Assembly: GCA_029881175.1 (NCBI GenBank)
Contig: JAOUNC010000136.1
Span: forward strand, 1 to 7,367
Reading direction: 5' to 3'
Length of the DNA stretch: 7,367 nucleotides
From: Nitrospirota bacterium
Lineage (GTDB): Bacteria > Nitrospirota > Nitrospiria > Nitrospirales > UBA8639
The translations under genes were made by a program, and so were the position numbers. The notes under the pieces are model-generated. The model had not been told where the DNA came from. It ran no database searches and was given only the letters and a program-made list of their open reading frames with translations. Positions 1 through 5,935 of the stretch are shown in pieces; within the stretch, counting starts at the first letter, position 1; each line of letters opens with the position of its first letter.

Positions 1-648
1 GCTGGTAAAAATTAAGGCGGCTGTTTCGGCCATGGCGCGGCCCAATCCCAGAATGGTTCCCACCAGTAATCCGGGAAGCGCCGCTGGCAGGAGGATGGCC
101 GAAATGGTGGTTGTGGTCGAACACCCTAGTGCAACAGCTGCCAGCCGCTGCTCCGAGGCGATGGCACGAAAGCTTTCTTCTGTCGTGCGAATGACAATGG
201 GTAAGACCATACAGGCTAAAGTCAGGCCTCCTGAAAGAATGGAAAACCCCAATCCTAATGCCTGACAAAACAGGGCGTTGCCAAAGAGTCCAAAGACGAT
301 AGAGGGGACCCCAGCCAAGACATCCAGCGATCCGCGAATGAGTCGTCCGAAACGATGATCCTCCTGCGTGTATTCCGCAAGAAAAATAGCCGTACCTAGC
401 CCTATGGGTAACGCGACGAGCATACAAATACCAACGATCAAGCCGGTTGAAATGAGAATGGGGCCAATCCCGCCTTCCCGACCAGCATTTTGTGTGGGAG
501 AAAACAGGAAGTTCCAGGAGAGTTGAGCCCACCCATGCCAGAGTAGATCTCCGAGCAGCCCAAGAAAGCTTAGGACAAGTAGGGTGGCTGATCCCCAGAC
601 CATCCACGTACTGACCTGCTCTTGAAGTCCTTTACCTGCTGCCAGCAT
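1..648 (-). CDS. pstA: PstA, phosphate ABC transporter permease (partial, C-terminus beyond left edge)
   Basis: Inner-membrane permease subunit that pairs with PstC to form the phosphate channel of the PstSCAB importer. I translated 216 codons. There is an N-terminal hydrophobic segment (about residues 17-38), a second membrane span (about 65-92), the family-typical LAGVPSIVFGLFG (111-123), and the cytoplasmic EAA-type coupling loop running into GRAMAETAALIFT (203-215), a PstA hallmark. Full-length PstA is about 280-300 residues, so roughly the last 70 lie off the window. The chosen ATG at 648 is preceded by AGGGA about 7 bases upstream and overlaps the end of pstC by 17 bases, as expected for translational coupling. 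The reading frame stays open further upstream, so a longer start is not excluded, but it would sit deeper inside pstC. The family assignment is firm; only the exact start is uncertain. Confidence 0.95.
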   Translation of the reverse strand, partial: MLAAGKGLQEQVSTWMVWGSATLLVLSFLGLLGDLLWHGWAQLSWNFLFSPTQNAGREGGIGPILISTGLIVGICMLVALPIGLGTAIFLAEYTQEDHRFGRLIRGSLDVLAGVPSIVFGLFGNALFCQALGLGFSILSGGLTLACMVLPIVIRTTEESFRAIASEQRLAAVALGCSTTTTISAILLPAALPGLLVGTILGLGRAMAETAALIFTS

Positions 649-1519
649 GGGCTTCCCTATGCCGAAGGCCTTCGGCCATGATGACGAATACAACCACCAT
701 GACCATGAGAAATAGGCCACTCACGAAGAGGGTGGAGCGATGATTGCCCAACGCATAGGCCATTTCCAATGCAATATTTGCAGTTAAGGTGCGTATGGGA
801 TCAAATAGAGTTGAAGGGGCTTGGACCACGTTTCCACAGACCATTAAGATGGCCATGGTTTCTCCAAGGGCTCGGGCGACTCCCAAGAAAATTCCCGTAA
901 AAATTCCGGCTTTGGCCGTTGGCAGAATCACCCGTTGAATGATGGACCAGCGACCAAGTCCCAAGGCCGTTGCGCTGTGAATAGACGAAGCGGGGATGTG
1001 AGCCAGGCTGGCAAGCGTGACTAAGGTGATTGTGGGAAGGATCATTACACTCAGAACCAGAATGCCGGCCAGTAAGCTTGGGCCTGGTGGCTGCCAGCGA
1101 GCGATGAGTGGAACGAGGACCACCAGCCCCCAAAGTCCAAACACCACCGAAGGAATGCCGGCCAATAATTCGACCAACCGGCGGTAGGGTTTGGCTAAAA
1201 ATGGGGGCGCATAATATTGAATACAGACAGCCGAGCTTATGCCGAGTGGAGCTGCGAGCATGATCGACCCGAGAGTGGCCCATATTGTGCCCCAGAGTAT
1301 TGGTGTAAGCAGGTAAAGCTCCTCAGAGGGATACCAGCCTTCGTCGGCAAAAAATGAACGGAGACCGATGTGCTGGAACGCTGGCAAGGATTCGTGCAGA
1401 AGAAACAGCACGATGAGGACGAGAAGGCTTCCTGCAATGAGCGCCAGGAAACGAAGGCTCCACAGCAGGAAACGATCACTATGGAAGTGGGACAAAATAT
1501 TGTTTGAGGATGAGATCAT
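632..1519 (-). CDS. pstC: PstC, phosphate ABC transporter permease
   Basis: Inner-membrane permease partner of PstA in the high-affinity phosphate importer. It has 295 residues, within the usual range. An N-terminal membrane span lies at about 18-41, followed by a periplasmic stretch and further spans at about 73-98, 117-140, 150-172, 204-228 and 262-282. Family signatures are the ELLAGIPSVVFGLWG segment (117-131) and the EAA coupling loop with ALGLGRW (185-191) followed by GVARALGETMAI (213-224). The ATG at 1519 lies inside pstS (41-base overlap) and has no clear Shine-Dalgarno sequence, which suggests that ribosomes reach it by coupling from pstS. A TTG eight codons in is an alternative start. 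It sits between pstS and pstA, the usual order. The product name is firm; whether the real cargo is phosphate alone depends on the substrate-binding protein. Confidence 0.95.
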   Translation of the reverse strand: MISSSNNILSHFHSDRFLLWSLRFLALIAGSLLVLIVLFLLHESLPAFQHIGLRSFFADEGWYPSEELYLLTPILWGTIWATLGSIMLAAPLGISSAVCIQYYAPPFLAKPYRRLVELLAGIPSVVFGLWGLVVLVPLIARWQPPGPSLLAGILVLSVMILPTITLVTLASLAHIPASSIHSATALGLGRWSIIQRVILPTAKAGIFTGIFLGVARALGETMAILMVCGNVVQAPSTLFDPIRTLTANIALEMAYALGNHRSTLFVSGLFLMVMVVVFVIMAEGLRHREAHAGSR

Positions 1520-2369
1520 GAACAGCGGGAGATTGCGAAAATTCTATAAAAGTTTGAGCGAGCTCTGTGGGTGGTGCTTTGGAAACCAATGTCAGTGGGC
1601 GAGATAGGGGGAAAGTCCCGTTTCGCACAGTTTCCAATGTTGCTGGAATATGCTGCAAGGGTAGTAACCGTATGGGTACGCCATGCGTGGCGTCATATTG
1701 GGCCGTCCCGATGGAGACATAGCCAATCGCGTGAGGATTGCCCTCGACGGTTTTGATGCCCTGTTCATTGTCGCCGATTACGACGTGGGCTTGGATCTGG
1801 CGATTCGTAAGGGAGAAGTACTGCAGAAACAGCTCCAGCGTTGAACGCCCTTCGGCTTTGTTGATGACCGTGATTGGCGCATCCAGTCCTCCAACCCTCT
1901 TCCAATTGGTGATGGCACCTGTATAAATCGCCTTGATCTGTTCATTCGTTAGCTCATGAACAGGGTTGTCCTGATGTAGAATCAACGTAATCCCATCATG
2001 CGCAATAATGGCACGATGTAGCGCATGTTCTTGTGGCTTTAAGGCTCGAGAAACCATGCCAATATCAGCCAGGCTATTCATCGCATCGGCAAGACCTCGT
2101 GAAGAGCCACCTGTTTGGACATCGACGCGTGTGCCGGGATGTTGTGCTTCAAACCGTTTACCGATTTCCGCGACCAGCGGCGCCATGGTGCTTGATCCAG
2201 TAATGACCAGTTTCCCTTGGGTGGCCATGGCCAATGTCTGGCTGAAGGTGATGACGATGAAGAGGAAGCCTGCGAGCCAGACAGGCGTGGGGAGCTGATG
2301 GTTCGTTGAGTAAGCGATGGATTTGAGCAGAGAGGTTTTCACGAGTTTCGGAAAGGGCAGATTAGTCAA
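1479..2369 (-). CDS. pstS: PstS-like periplasmic phosphate-binding protein
   Basis: Periplasmic substrate-binding protein that delivers phosphate to PstCA. A hydrophobic signal segment (about residues 30-46) ends in LAMA, with probable cleavage after A49. Mature-domain landmarks are TGSSTMAPL (57-65), GGSSRG (87-92), a DIGMVSR stretch (102-108), TNWKRVGG (154-161) and the closing FPLSRPL (253-259). These fit the PBP-like PstS2 branch rather than E. coli PstS. At the position where family members usually carry an R..GSGT anion loop, this protein reads NKAEGRSTLE (170-179), so one phosphate-contacting loop differs. No ATG opens this frame. The earliest start is TTG at 2369, overlapping the upstream regulator by 8 bases; GTG at 2342 is the alternative and gives a shorter, still basic leader. 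Neither has a good ribosome site, so translation is probably coupled. The family is sure; the start and exact anion preference are less so. Confidence 0.92.
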   Translation of the reverse strand: MTNLPFPKLVKTSLLKSIAYSTNHQLPTPVWLAGFLFIVITFSQTLAMATQGKLVITGSSTMAPLVAEIGKRFEAQHPGTRVDVQTGGSSRGLADAMNSLADIGMVSRALKPQEHALHRAIIAHDGITLILHQDNPVHELTNEQIKAIYTGAITNWKRVGGLDAPITVINKAEGRSTLELFLQYFSLTNRQIQAHVVIGDNEQGIKTVEGNPHAIGYVSIGTAQYDATHGVPIRLLPLQHIPATLETVRNGTFPLSRPLTLVSKAPPTELAQTFIEFSQSPAVHDLILKQYFVPLP

Positions 2370-2661
2370 AGGAAATTTTGCAACATCCGAGGTTGATGGC
2401 CTTTCCAGCTGTGGAGTCTGAGACCTCCTCTGGCAATTGATAGATCATTGTTTTGCCTTCTCGCATGGCCTCGACTAAGCCGTTATCACGTAACACGCCT
2501 AAATGATGTGATAGCAAGCTTTGTTCGACGCCTAACGCTTCCATCAATTCTCCCACATTTTTAGGCCCAGACATCAGTGTTTCAAGAACGGACAAACGCG
2601 TAGAATCAGAAAGCACCTTAAGCTTGCTTGCACAGCCAGATTGCGGTTGTTTAGTTTTCAT
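2362..2661 (-). CDS. ArsR/SmtB-family winged-helix repressor heading the pst operon
   Basis: Dimeric DNA-binding regulator of the ArsR/SmtB type, 99 residues, normal for the family. The winged helix-turn-helix runs from about residue 14 to 76, with the recognition helix in EQSLLSHHLGVLRDNGL (46-62) and the wing in MREGKTMIYQL (66-76). Possible inducer ligands are Cys10 near the N-terminus and the adjacent pair Cys93-Cys94 in the last few residues. The usual ArsR CxCxxC site in the DNA-binding helix is absent. Acidithiobacillus ferrooxidans ArsR is known to bind arsenite through C-terminal cysteines including an adjacent pair, so a thiol-type arsenite or soft-metal site is plausible but inferred. 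The ATG at 2661 is preceded by a weak GCGGGGA (GGGGA). It is the first gene of the minus-strand operon and overlaps pstS by 8 bases, so it likely controls both itself and the transporter through the operator upstream. Confidence 0.9.
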   Translation of the reverse strand: MKTKQPQSGCASKLKVLSDSTRLSVLETLMSGPKNVGELMEALGVEQSLLSHHLGVLRDNGLVEAMREGKTMIYQLPEEVSDSTAGKAINLGCCKISFD

Positions 2662-2697
2662 GAGCGGGGAATGATAAAAATGTCATGGACCTTGCAA

Positions 2698-2721
2698 ATA
2701 TGAACTTTTATTCATATGAAT
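2698..2721. promoter_or_regulatory. Candidate ArsR/SmtB-type operator
   Basis: An exact inverted repeat ATATGAA-N6-TTCATAT (2698-2717) overlaps a second perfect palindrome ATTCATATGAAT (2710-2721). The first closely matches the layout of known ArsR/SmtB operators, such as the ATGAACA..TTATTCA core of the cyanobacterial SmtB site. It lies 37 bases upstream of the regulator start, at or just after the predicted transcription start, which is where a repressor would block the promoter. The repeat is seen directly; its binding by the adjacent repressor is inferred. Confidence 0.7.
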
Positions 2722-2724
2722 GTA

Positions 2725-2752
2725 TATTTATATAAAAATTTGGAGAAGTCAA
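2725..2752 (-). promoter_or_regulatory. Predicted sigma-70 type promoter of the arsR-pst operon
   Basis: On the minus strand, TTGACT (2752-2747) serves as a -35 box, followed by an A/T-rich run. TAAATA (2730-2725) lies 16 bases away as a -10; TATAAA (2732-2727) is an alternative with a short 14-base spacer. Transcription would begin near 2718, inside the palindromic operator. The -35 is good and the -10 only fair. Confidence 0.5.
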
Positions 2753-2882
2753 GAACTCCAGCTACTTTGTGGTATGTAAAATATCGTGATGAACCTGGAG
2801 GTAAGCATCTGGATCTTTTTCTGTAATTCGTCCAGAATAGGTCCTGTCAAATAATTCTGCCGCGTATGGGGGAGGGAAATCT

Positions 2883-3281
2883 ATGGGCACAGTGGGACAA
2901 CTTATGACCAGTAATTTGCGATTGATTAATGAAGGGGTACCTATTCAAGAAGCGGCCACGATGATGCACCGTCATCGGATTGGTTCGTTGTTCGTCAGGA
3001 GGGATGAAGAATTTGTTGGAATTATCACGGAAACGGATGTCGTACAAGCCGTTGCCGAACAACCACGGAATATCGAACGATTAACCGTGCAAGAGGTGAT
3101 GTCTCGTCCGATCATCACGGTGGACCGAACGATGGCCCCCCATTATGCGCGGGATCTCATGGCTGACCGCAAAATTCGGCATTTAGGTGTGACGCAAGAC
3201 GGGAAAATTGTCGGAGTCATTTCCGTAAGGGATCTCTTAGCCTATTTTAAAACGGTGTCAAAAGAGCTTGAGGATTCCTGA
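2883..3281 (+). CDS. Small stand-alone protein with two CBS domains
   Basis: 132 residues made up almost entirely of a tandem CBS pair (Bateman module). CBS1 is about 4-58 and ends in GIITETDVV (46-54). CBS2 is about 69-125 and ends in GVISVRDLL (111-119), the typical strand-helix closure of each repeat. Such modules usually bind adenosine nucleotides such as AMP, ATP or NAD and act as energy or redox sensors; the ligand and partner here cannot be read from the sequence. There is no signal peptide or membrane span, so it is cytoplasmic. The start ATG has a strong GGGGGAGGG ribosome site about 6 bases upstream. It is transcribed divergently from the arsR-pst operon, with 221 bases between them, and convergently with the MscS-type gene. 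It may share the intergenic control region with arsR, but no clear plus-strand promoter was seen. Domain content is sure; the role is unknown. Confidence 0.9.
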   Translation: MGTVGQLMTSNLRLINEGVPIQEAATMMHRHRIGSLFVRRDEEFVGIITETDVVQAVAEQPRNIERLTVQEVMSRPIITVDRTMAPHYARDLMADRKIRHLGVTQDGKIVGVISVRDLLAYFKTVSKELEDS

Positions 3282-3342
3282 AGAAATATGATGAGTCGGA
3301 TAGGTTGCCATGCATGCAAGGTGGGGGGAAATCACACGCGCA

Positions 3343-4419
3343 TTAGTCAAGCTTTTTCTCTTCTGATTGTTGAATCATGGCGGCAAGACGCTCTTCCTCT
3401 TTTCGAATCCGTGCAACGCGTCGCTCAATCCAAGGGCCAATGGTTTTTCCTTTGGCCTTCCCTTGAGCCTCAAGCCCTGTAATTTCTTCGCGTAACGATT
3501 TTTGCTGTTCTTTTAATTCCTCCAATTGCGCTACTGCGTCCGCCTTGTCAAAAATAAGGGATTCCGTCTTTGTGTCTGGCTCTTCGTCCGAGGTCCGATA
3601 CGGGCCTGGTTTCTGGGTAGGAAGGACTCGTATGGCATGATCCATCTGGCGTTGGTTCATGAAGCTGGGGGACACAATTTCGATTTCTGCATCATGCAGG
3701 GTCGTGAGCATCTTGGCACGAAGTTTCGAGCGGGTGGTGAGGAGTTGTTTGACGTCACTCAAGATGCCTGACACACGATAGGTGACGGAGTAATCCCCTA
3801 ATTCCATTACGTGCACAAAAGGATCGGTAGGTTTTGCGGCTAAGGCGCTTTCCAGGAGTAGTGTTTCAATGATGTGATGGGACGTATCATACCCCAGCGA
3901 TACGGTTGCAGAGACAATGGTGCCCGATGATCGAATCACCGTAAACGGATGCGACACCAAAAATAAATTTGGAAGAGTGGTAAGGTCGCGCTCCTCGGTC
4001 TGGATTTCCGTGTGAAACAATCCTCTTTCGGTCACTCGACCAAATTGGGTTTCCACCCGAAGAAAGTCACCCAATCGAAAGCTTTGCATTCCCCGTAGCA
4101 TGAAGCCCGCCATCAGATTGGAGACAAACGTGGTTGACGATAACGTAATCACCGCCGTGATCAGCAAGGCCAACAGTTGAAAGAGATCTTTATGCGTTTC
4201 TTTGTCCAGGGGGAGGGCGAGAAGAATCAGCACAATCCCCATGCCAACCAGCAAGAGCATACCCACGCGTGCAGAAAAACGGGATTCTTCTTTCAGTCCA
4301 CCATTGCGGAGAAAGAAAAACCAATAGCCCACCCAGAGCCCCATGAGGACAAGACCCATAGTTAGGAGGACCGGAAGAATGAGCGGCAATGTTTCTAATA
4401 GACTTTCAACGAAGTTCAT
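3343..4419 (-). CDS. MscS-type mechanosensitive channel with C-terminal coiled coil
   Basis: Inner-membrane channel of the small-conductance mechanosensitive family, which releases solutes under membrane tension; 358 residues. Hydrophobic spans lie at about 11-36, 51-70 and 79-110. The last has the pore-helix style of MscS and leads into SNLMAGFMLRGMQSFRLGDFL (100-120), followed by the beta domain with GRVTERGLFHTEIQTEERDL (127-146) and LPNLFLVSHPF (149-159). This is the classic MscS core. After the alpha/beta vestibule domain (about 165-253), the protein continues with a charged, Glu/Lys/Arg-rich tail (about 290-358) predicted to form two coiled-coil stretches, absent from E. coli MscS. The ATG at 4419 has only a weak ribosome site (TAGAGA). 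It lies 168 bases after the response regulator on the same strand and may share its transcript. It could also serve as an ion or solute channel not mainly gated by tension. Confidence 0.88.
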   Translation of the reverse strand: MNFVESLLETLPLILPVLLTMGLVLMGLWVGYWFFFLRNGGLKEESRFSARVGMLLLVGMGIVLILLALPLDKETHKDLFQLLALLITAVITLSSTTFVSNLMAGFMLRGMQSFRLGDFLRVETQFGRVTERGLFHTEIQTEERDLTTLPNLFLVSHPFTVIRSSGTIVSATVSLGYDTSHHIIETLLLESALAAKPTDPFVHVMELGDYSVTYRVSGILSDVKQLLTTRSKLRAKMLTTLHDAEIEIVSPSFMNQRQMDHAIRVLPTQKPGPYRTSDEEPDTKTESLIFDKADAVAQLEELKEQQKSLREEITGLEAQGKAKGKTIGPWIERRVARIRKEEERLAAMIQQSEEKKLD

Positions 4420-4545
4420 AATTCTCTAAGAAGGAGGGGTTGAGACATTATGCACGAAGTACTCGAGAGGATAAAACTGAAAATGTGTTTGAGAGAAAAT
4501 GGAAGATACTCAGATCGTGAGCCTGGTCGAAGGAAACGAGCAGGC

Positions 4546-4578
4546 CCACGACGTGGTCGGTTGTTGTGGCTTGCCACA
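4546..4578. other. Two short inverted repeats between response regulator and channel genes
   Basis: CCACG-A-CGTGG (4546-4556) and TGTGG-CTTG-CCACA (4565-4578) lie just downstream of the response-regulator stop. The second starts about 10 bases after it. Neither is followed by a T-run on the minus strand, so they do not make a convincing intrinsic terminator. They could act as an attenuating or RNA-stabilising structure between the two genes. The sequence symmetry is certain; the role is not. Confidence 0.3.
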
Positions 4579-4587
4579 GTTAGAAAG

Positions 4588-5046
4588 TTAAGAAAACCAA
4601 TTGAGATGTCGGGCATTTAGGGCATCAGCCACTGCCGTCAGTAATCTTTCTCGCTCAACGGGTTTGACTAAATAATCGGTCACACCGCGTTTGATGAGTT
4701 GCATGGCTAAATCTAAATCTGGAAAACCTGTGAGCACGATCAAGGGTACACTGGGATATTCTTGTTGAAAATAATCGATGGCTTCTGTGCCATTGATCTT
4801 CGGCATGCGAATGTCGGTAATGATGACATCAATGACCATGGGATTCTCTCCCTCGTTGAGGAGGTTGATAGCCTGTTGGCCATCTGCGGCTTCCACCACG
4901 TAATACTTCAACTTTTCCAGAGTCATGCGGACGATTGTGCGAATGTCCGGTTCATCATCCACCACGAGCACCCCTCCTCGATAAGTCTGTCCGGAAAATA
5001 AGCCTGCGGTTCGTTGAGGCATCTTAGATGTATTCGTCATGTTCAT
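4588..5046 (-). CDS. Single-domain CheY-like response regulator
   Basis: A receiver domain with no output domain. It is phosphorylated by a partner histidine kinase not in this window and would signal by protein contact. Numbered from the ATG at 5046 (152 residues), the core starts at VLVVDDEPD with the acidic pair D30/D31. The phospho-acceptor is D78 in ITDIRMPKINGTE, the switch threonine is T106 in VLTGFPD, and the conserved lysine is K128 in LVKPVERERLL. All catalytic positions are present, so it should be active. About 24 residues precede the domain. The ATG at 5046 is preferred because AGGAGG sits 8 bases upstream; a GTG two codons earlier is too close to that site, and another ATG two codons later is possible. 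It has a candidate sigma-54 promoter upstream and the MscS-type channel downstream. The target is unknown. Confidence 0.93.
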   Translation of the reverse strand: MNMTNTSKMPQRTAGLFSGQTYRGGVLVVDDEPDIRTIVRMTLEKLKYYVVEAADGQQAINLLNEGENPMVIDVIITDIRMPKINGTEAIDYFQQEYPSVPLIVLTGFPDLDLAMQLIKRGVTDYLVKPVERERLLTAVADALNARHLNWFS

Positions 5047-5145
5047 AACCACACCCTCCTTCCCCTCTCCTTGGTTTCAATAACCATTGAACTTTATCCT
5101 GGGTACCTCTGTATTTCCTCCTGTGCATGATTCTGATGGGGATCG

Positions 5146-5161
5146 TGCAATCGGTGTGCCT
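5146..5161 (-). promoter_or_regulatory. Candidate sigma-54 (-24/-12) promoter for the response regulator
   Basis: Read on the minus strand, AGGCACACCGATTGCA matches the RpoN consensus TGGCACG-N4-TTGCW. GG and GC have the required 10-base spacing, and GGCAC and TTGCA are exact. Only the first T and the G after CAC differ. The expected start point is near 5135, leaving a leader of about 90 bases before the ATG at 5046. No enhancer site or activator gene was recognised nearby. Confidence 0.45.
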
Positions 5162-5443
5162 TTTCACTAGAAGGTAATAACAGGGTGGTTTTCTTCTGAG
5201 GAATAGCTTGAAATTCCCACAAAAGTCAGGAAAATTGAATGCGGATTTCTTGAAACGAAGCAAGGGAGGAGGGGCATAGAGGTGTCTACAAACGATTCAT
5301 ATTTCACCAACCGTTGACACGGTGGTTGCAGGAAACAATTGGCGAAAATCAGAAAAATCTTTATCTAATATTTCATCAGATTTCCAAAGCCGAGATGTGA
5401 TGTGGTGCCGACGCCTAGGAGAAAGGTGTGATCTGAGTGAGGT
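5162..5443. other. Intergenic stretch with no recognised gene
   Basis: The region upstream of the candidate sigma-54 element. Both strands were read. There are only short frames without ribosome sites and none with recognisable protein features. A TTGACA at 5314-5319 lacks a matching -10. An imperfect repeat CAACCGT..ACGGTGGTTG surrounds it (about 5308-5328). This is where an upstream activator site for the -24/-12 element would be expected, but none was identified. Confidence 0.5.
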
Positions 5444-5674
5444 TGGTAGATTTCAAACAATGGCAGACGTGGTGGCGTGAGGGATTGCTCAATCGGTGGG
5501 GCCTTGGGAAAGACTGAGGTAATGGTGAATGCGGTCTGGCGAGCATTTGTCAATGTCAGTTTATTCTTCTTCCAATTTTTTGGCCGACTCCCTCAACTGC
5601 TTGGCTATGGGAGTTTGGTGCATGGTTCGTGGTACTCGAATCTTTTGATGGGAATTTCGCATGCTCTTGAATAA
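5444..5674 (-). pseudogene. Decayed 3' fragment of a SAM-dependent methyltransferase paralogue
   Basis: Read on the minus strand in one continuous frame, this stretch aligns with the C-terminal part of the intact methyltransferase at 6199-6984. Matching pairs (intact versus remnant) are ESALVLEQE/ESAKKLEEE, CSPQDIHEY/CSPDRIHHY, LSQDSTHW/LSQGPTD* and HSTTSIIV/HATTSAIV. I count 23 identities in the 47 positions corresponding to residues 211-257, gap-free, and about 71% base identity over a 66-base stretch. In-frame stops at 5561-5563, 5489-5491 and 5453-5455 replace Tyr221, Trp245 and Arg257 of the intact copy. A fourth stop bounds it at 5675-5677. Upstream similarity weakens (RTMH near 5621-5632, with a 12-base in-frame deletion after it). 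The N-terminal SAM-binding part was not found. It is either an old tandem duplication or the remnant of a related gene. Confidence 0.75.
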
Positions 5675-5831
5675 TCAGCAAAAGGGTTGGATGGCCCTTC
5701 ATGCAACCGGACGCTCCAGCCAGAATTGATTTGTTTGGATTGACCAAATGTGACATCCCATAGCGTTCAACTTGCTAAAGGAGTCTGTTGTTCAATGTCA
5801 TCATTGAATCGTTCCCCTTGCCTCGTTTCTT

Positions 5832-5843
5832 GTCCGATCGGAC
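5832..5843. promoter_or_regulatory. Perfect 12-base palindrome GTCCGATCGGAC
   Basis: A self-complementary 12-mer in otherwise non-coding DNA, reminiscent of TetR-family operators with an ACCGA-CGGT-like core. No TetR-type gene is in the window. It lies about 90 bases upstream of the small open frame at 5936. The palindrome is certain; a regulatory role is a guess. Confidence 0.3.
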
Positions 5844-5935
5844 TAAGCCTGCCCAAAAGCCGCCGTTTTCACTTGTATACTTTGGAAAAATGAATCTTTA
5901 ACTGGTGTGCCTGTTTTCAAGATAAAAGGAAAGTG

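Noticed and set aside
32..265. Plus-strand frame opposite pstA
   Set aside because: Antisense to a clear permease gene, no recognisable protein features; a shadow frame.
801..1283. 160-codon minus-strand frame inside pstC
   Set aside because: It overlaps pstC in another frame, and the product has no domain-like features, whereas pstC has clear family motifs.
3282..3342. Bidirectional terminator between the convergent CBS and MscS-type genes
   Set aside because: Only a weak TTGC..GCAA symmetry is present, with no GC-rich stem followed by a T-run.
4416..4616. 66-codon minus-strand frame whose stop overlaps the MscS-type start (ATGA)
   Set aside because: The ATGA overlap looks tempting as coupling, but the frame starts inside the response regulator, has no ribosome site and has an unstructured Ser/Pro/Arg-rich product.
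5024..5263. 79-codon minus-strand frame upstream of the response regulator
   Set aside because: It overlaps the response-regulator start in another frame, spans the candidate promoter and leader, and shows no protein-like pattern.
5314..5319. TTGACA as a -35 box
   Set aside because: No acceptable -10 hexamer at 15-19 bases downstream and no gene follows on the plus strand.
5365..5553. 62-codon minus-strand open frame over the methyltransferase remnant
   Set aside because: It is out of frame with the recognisable methyltransferase homology; the real signal is the stop-containing frame.
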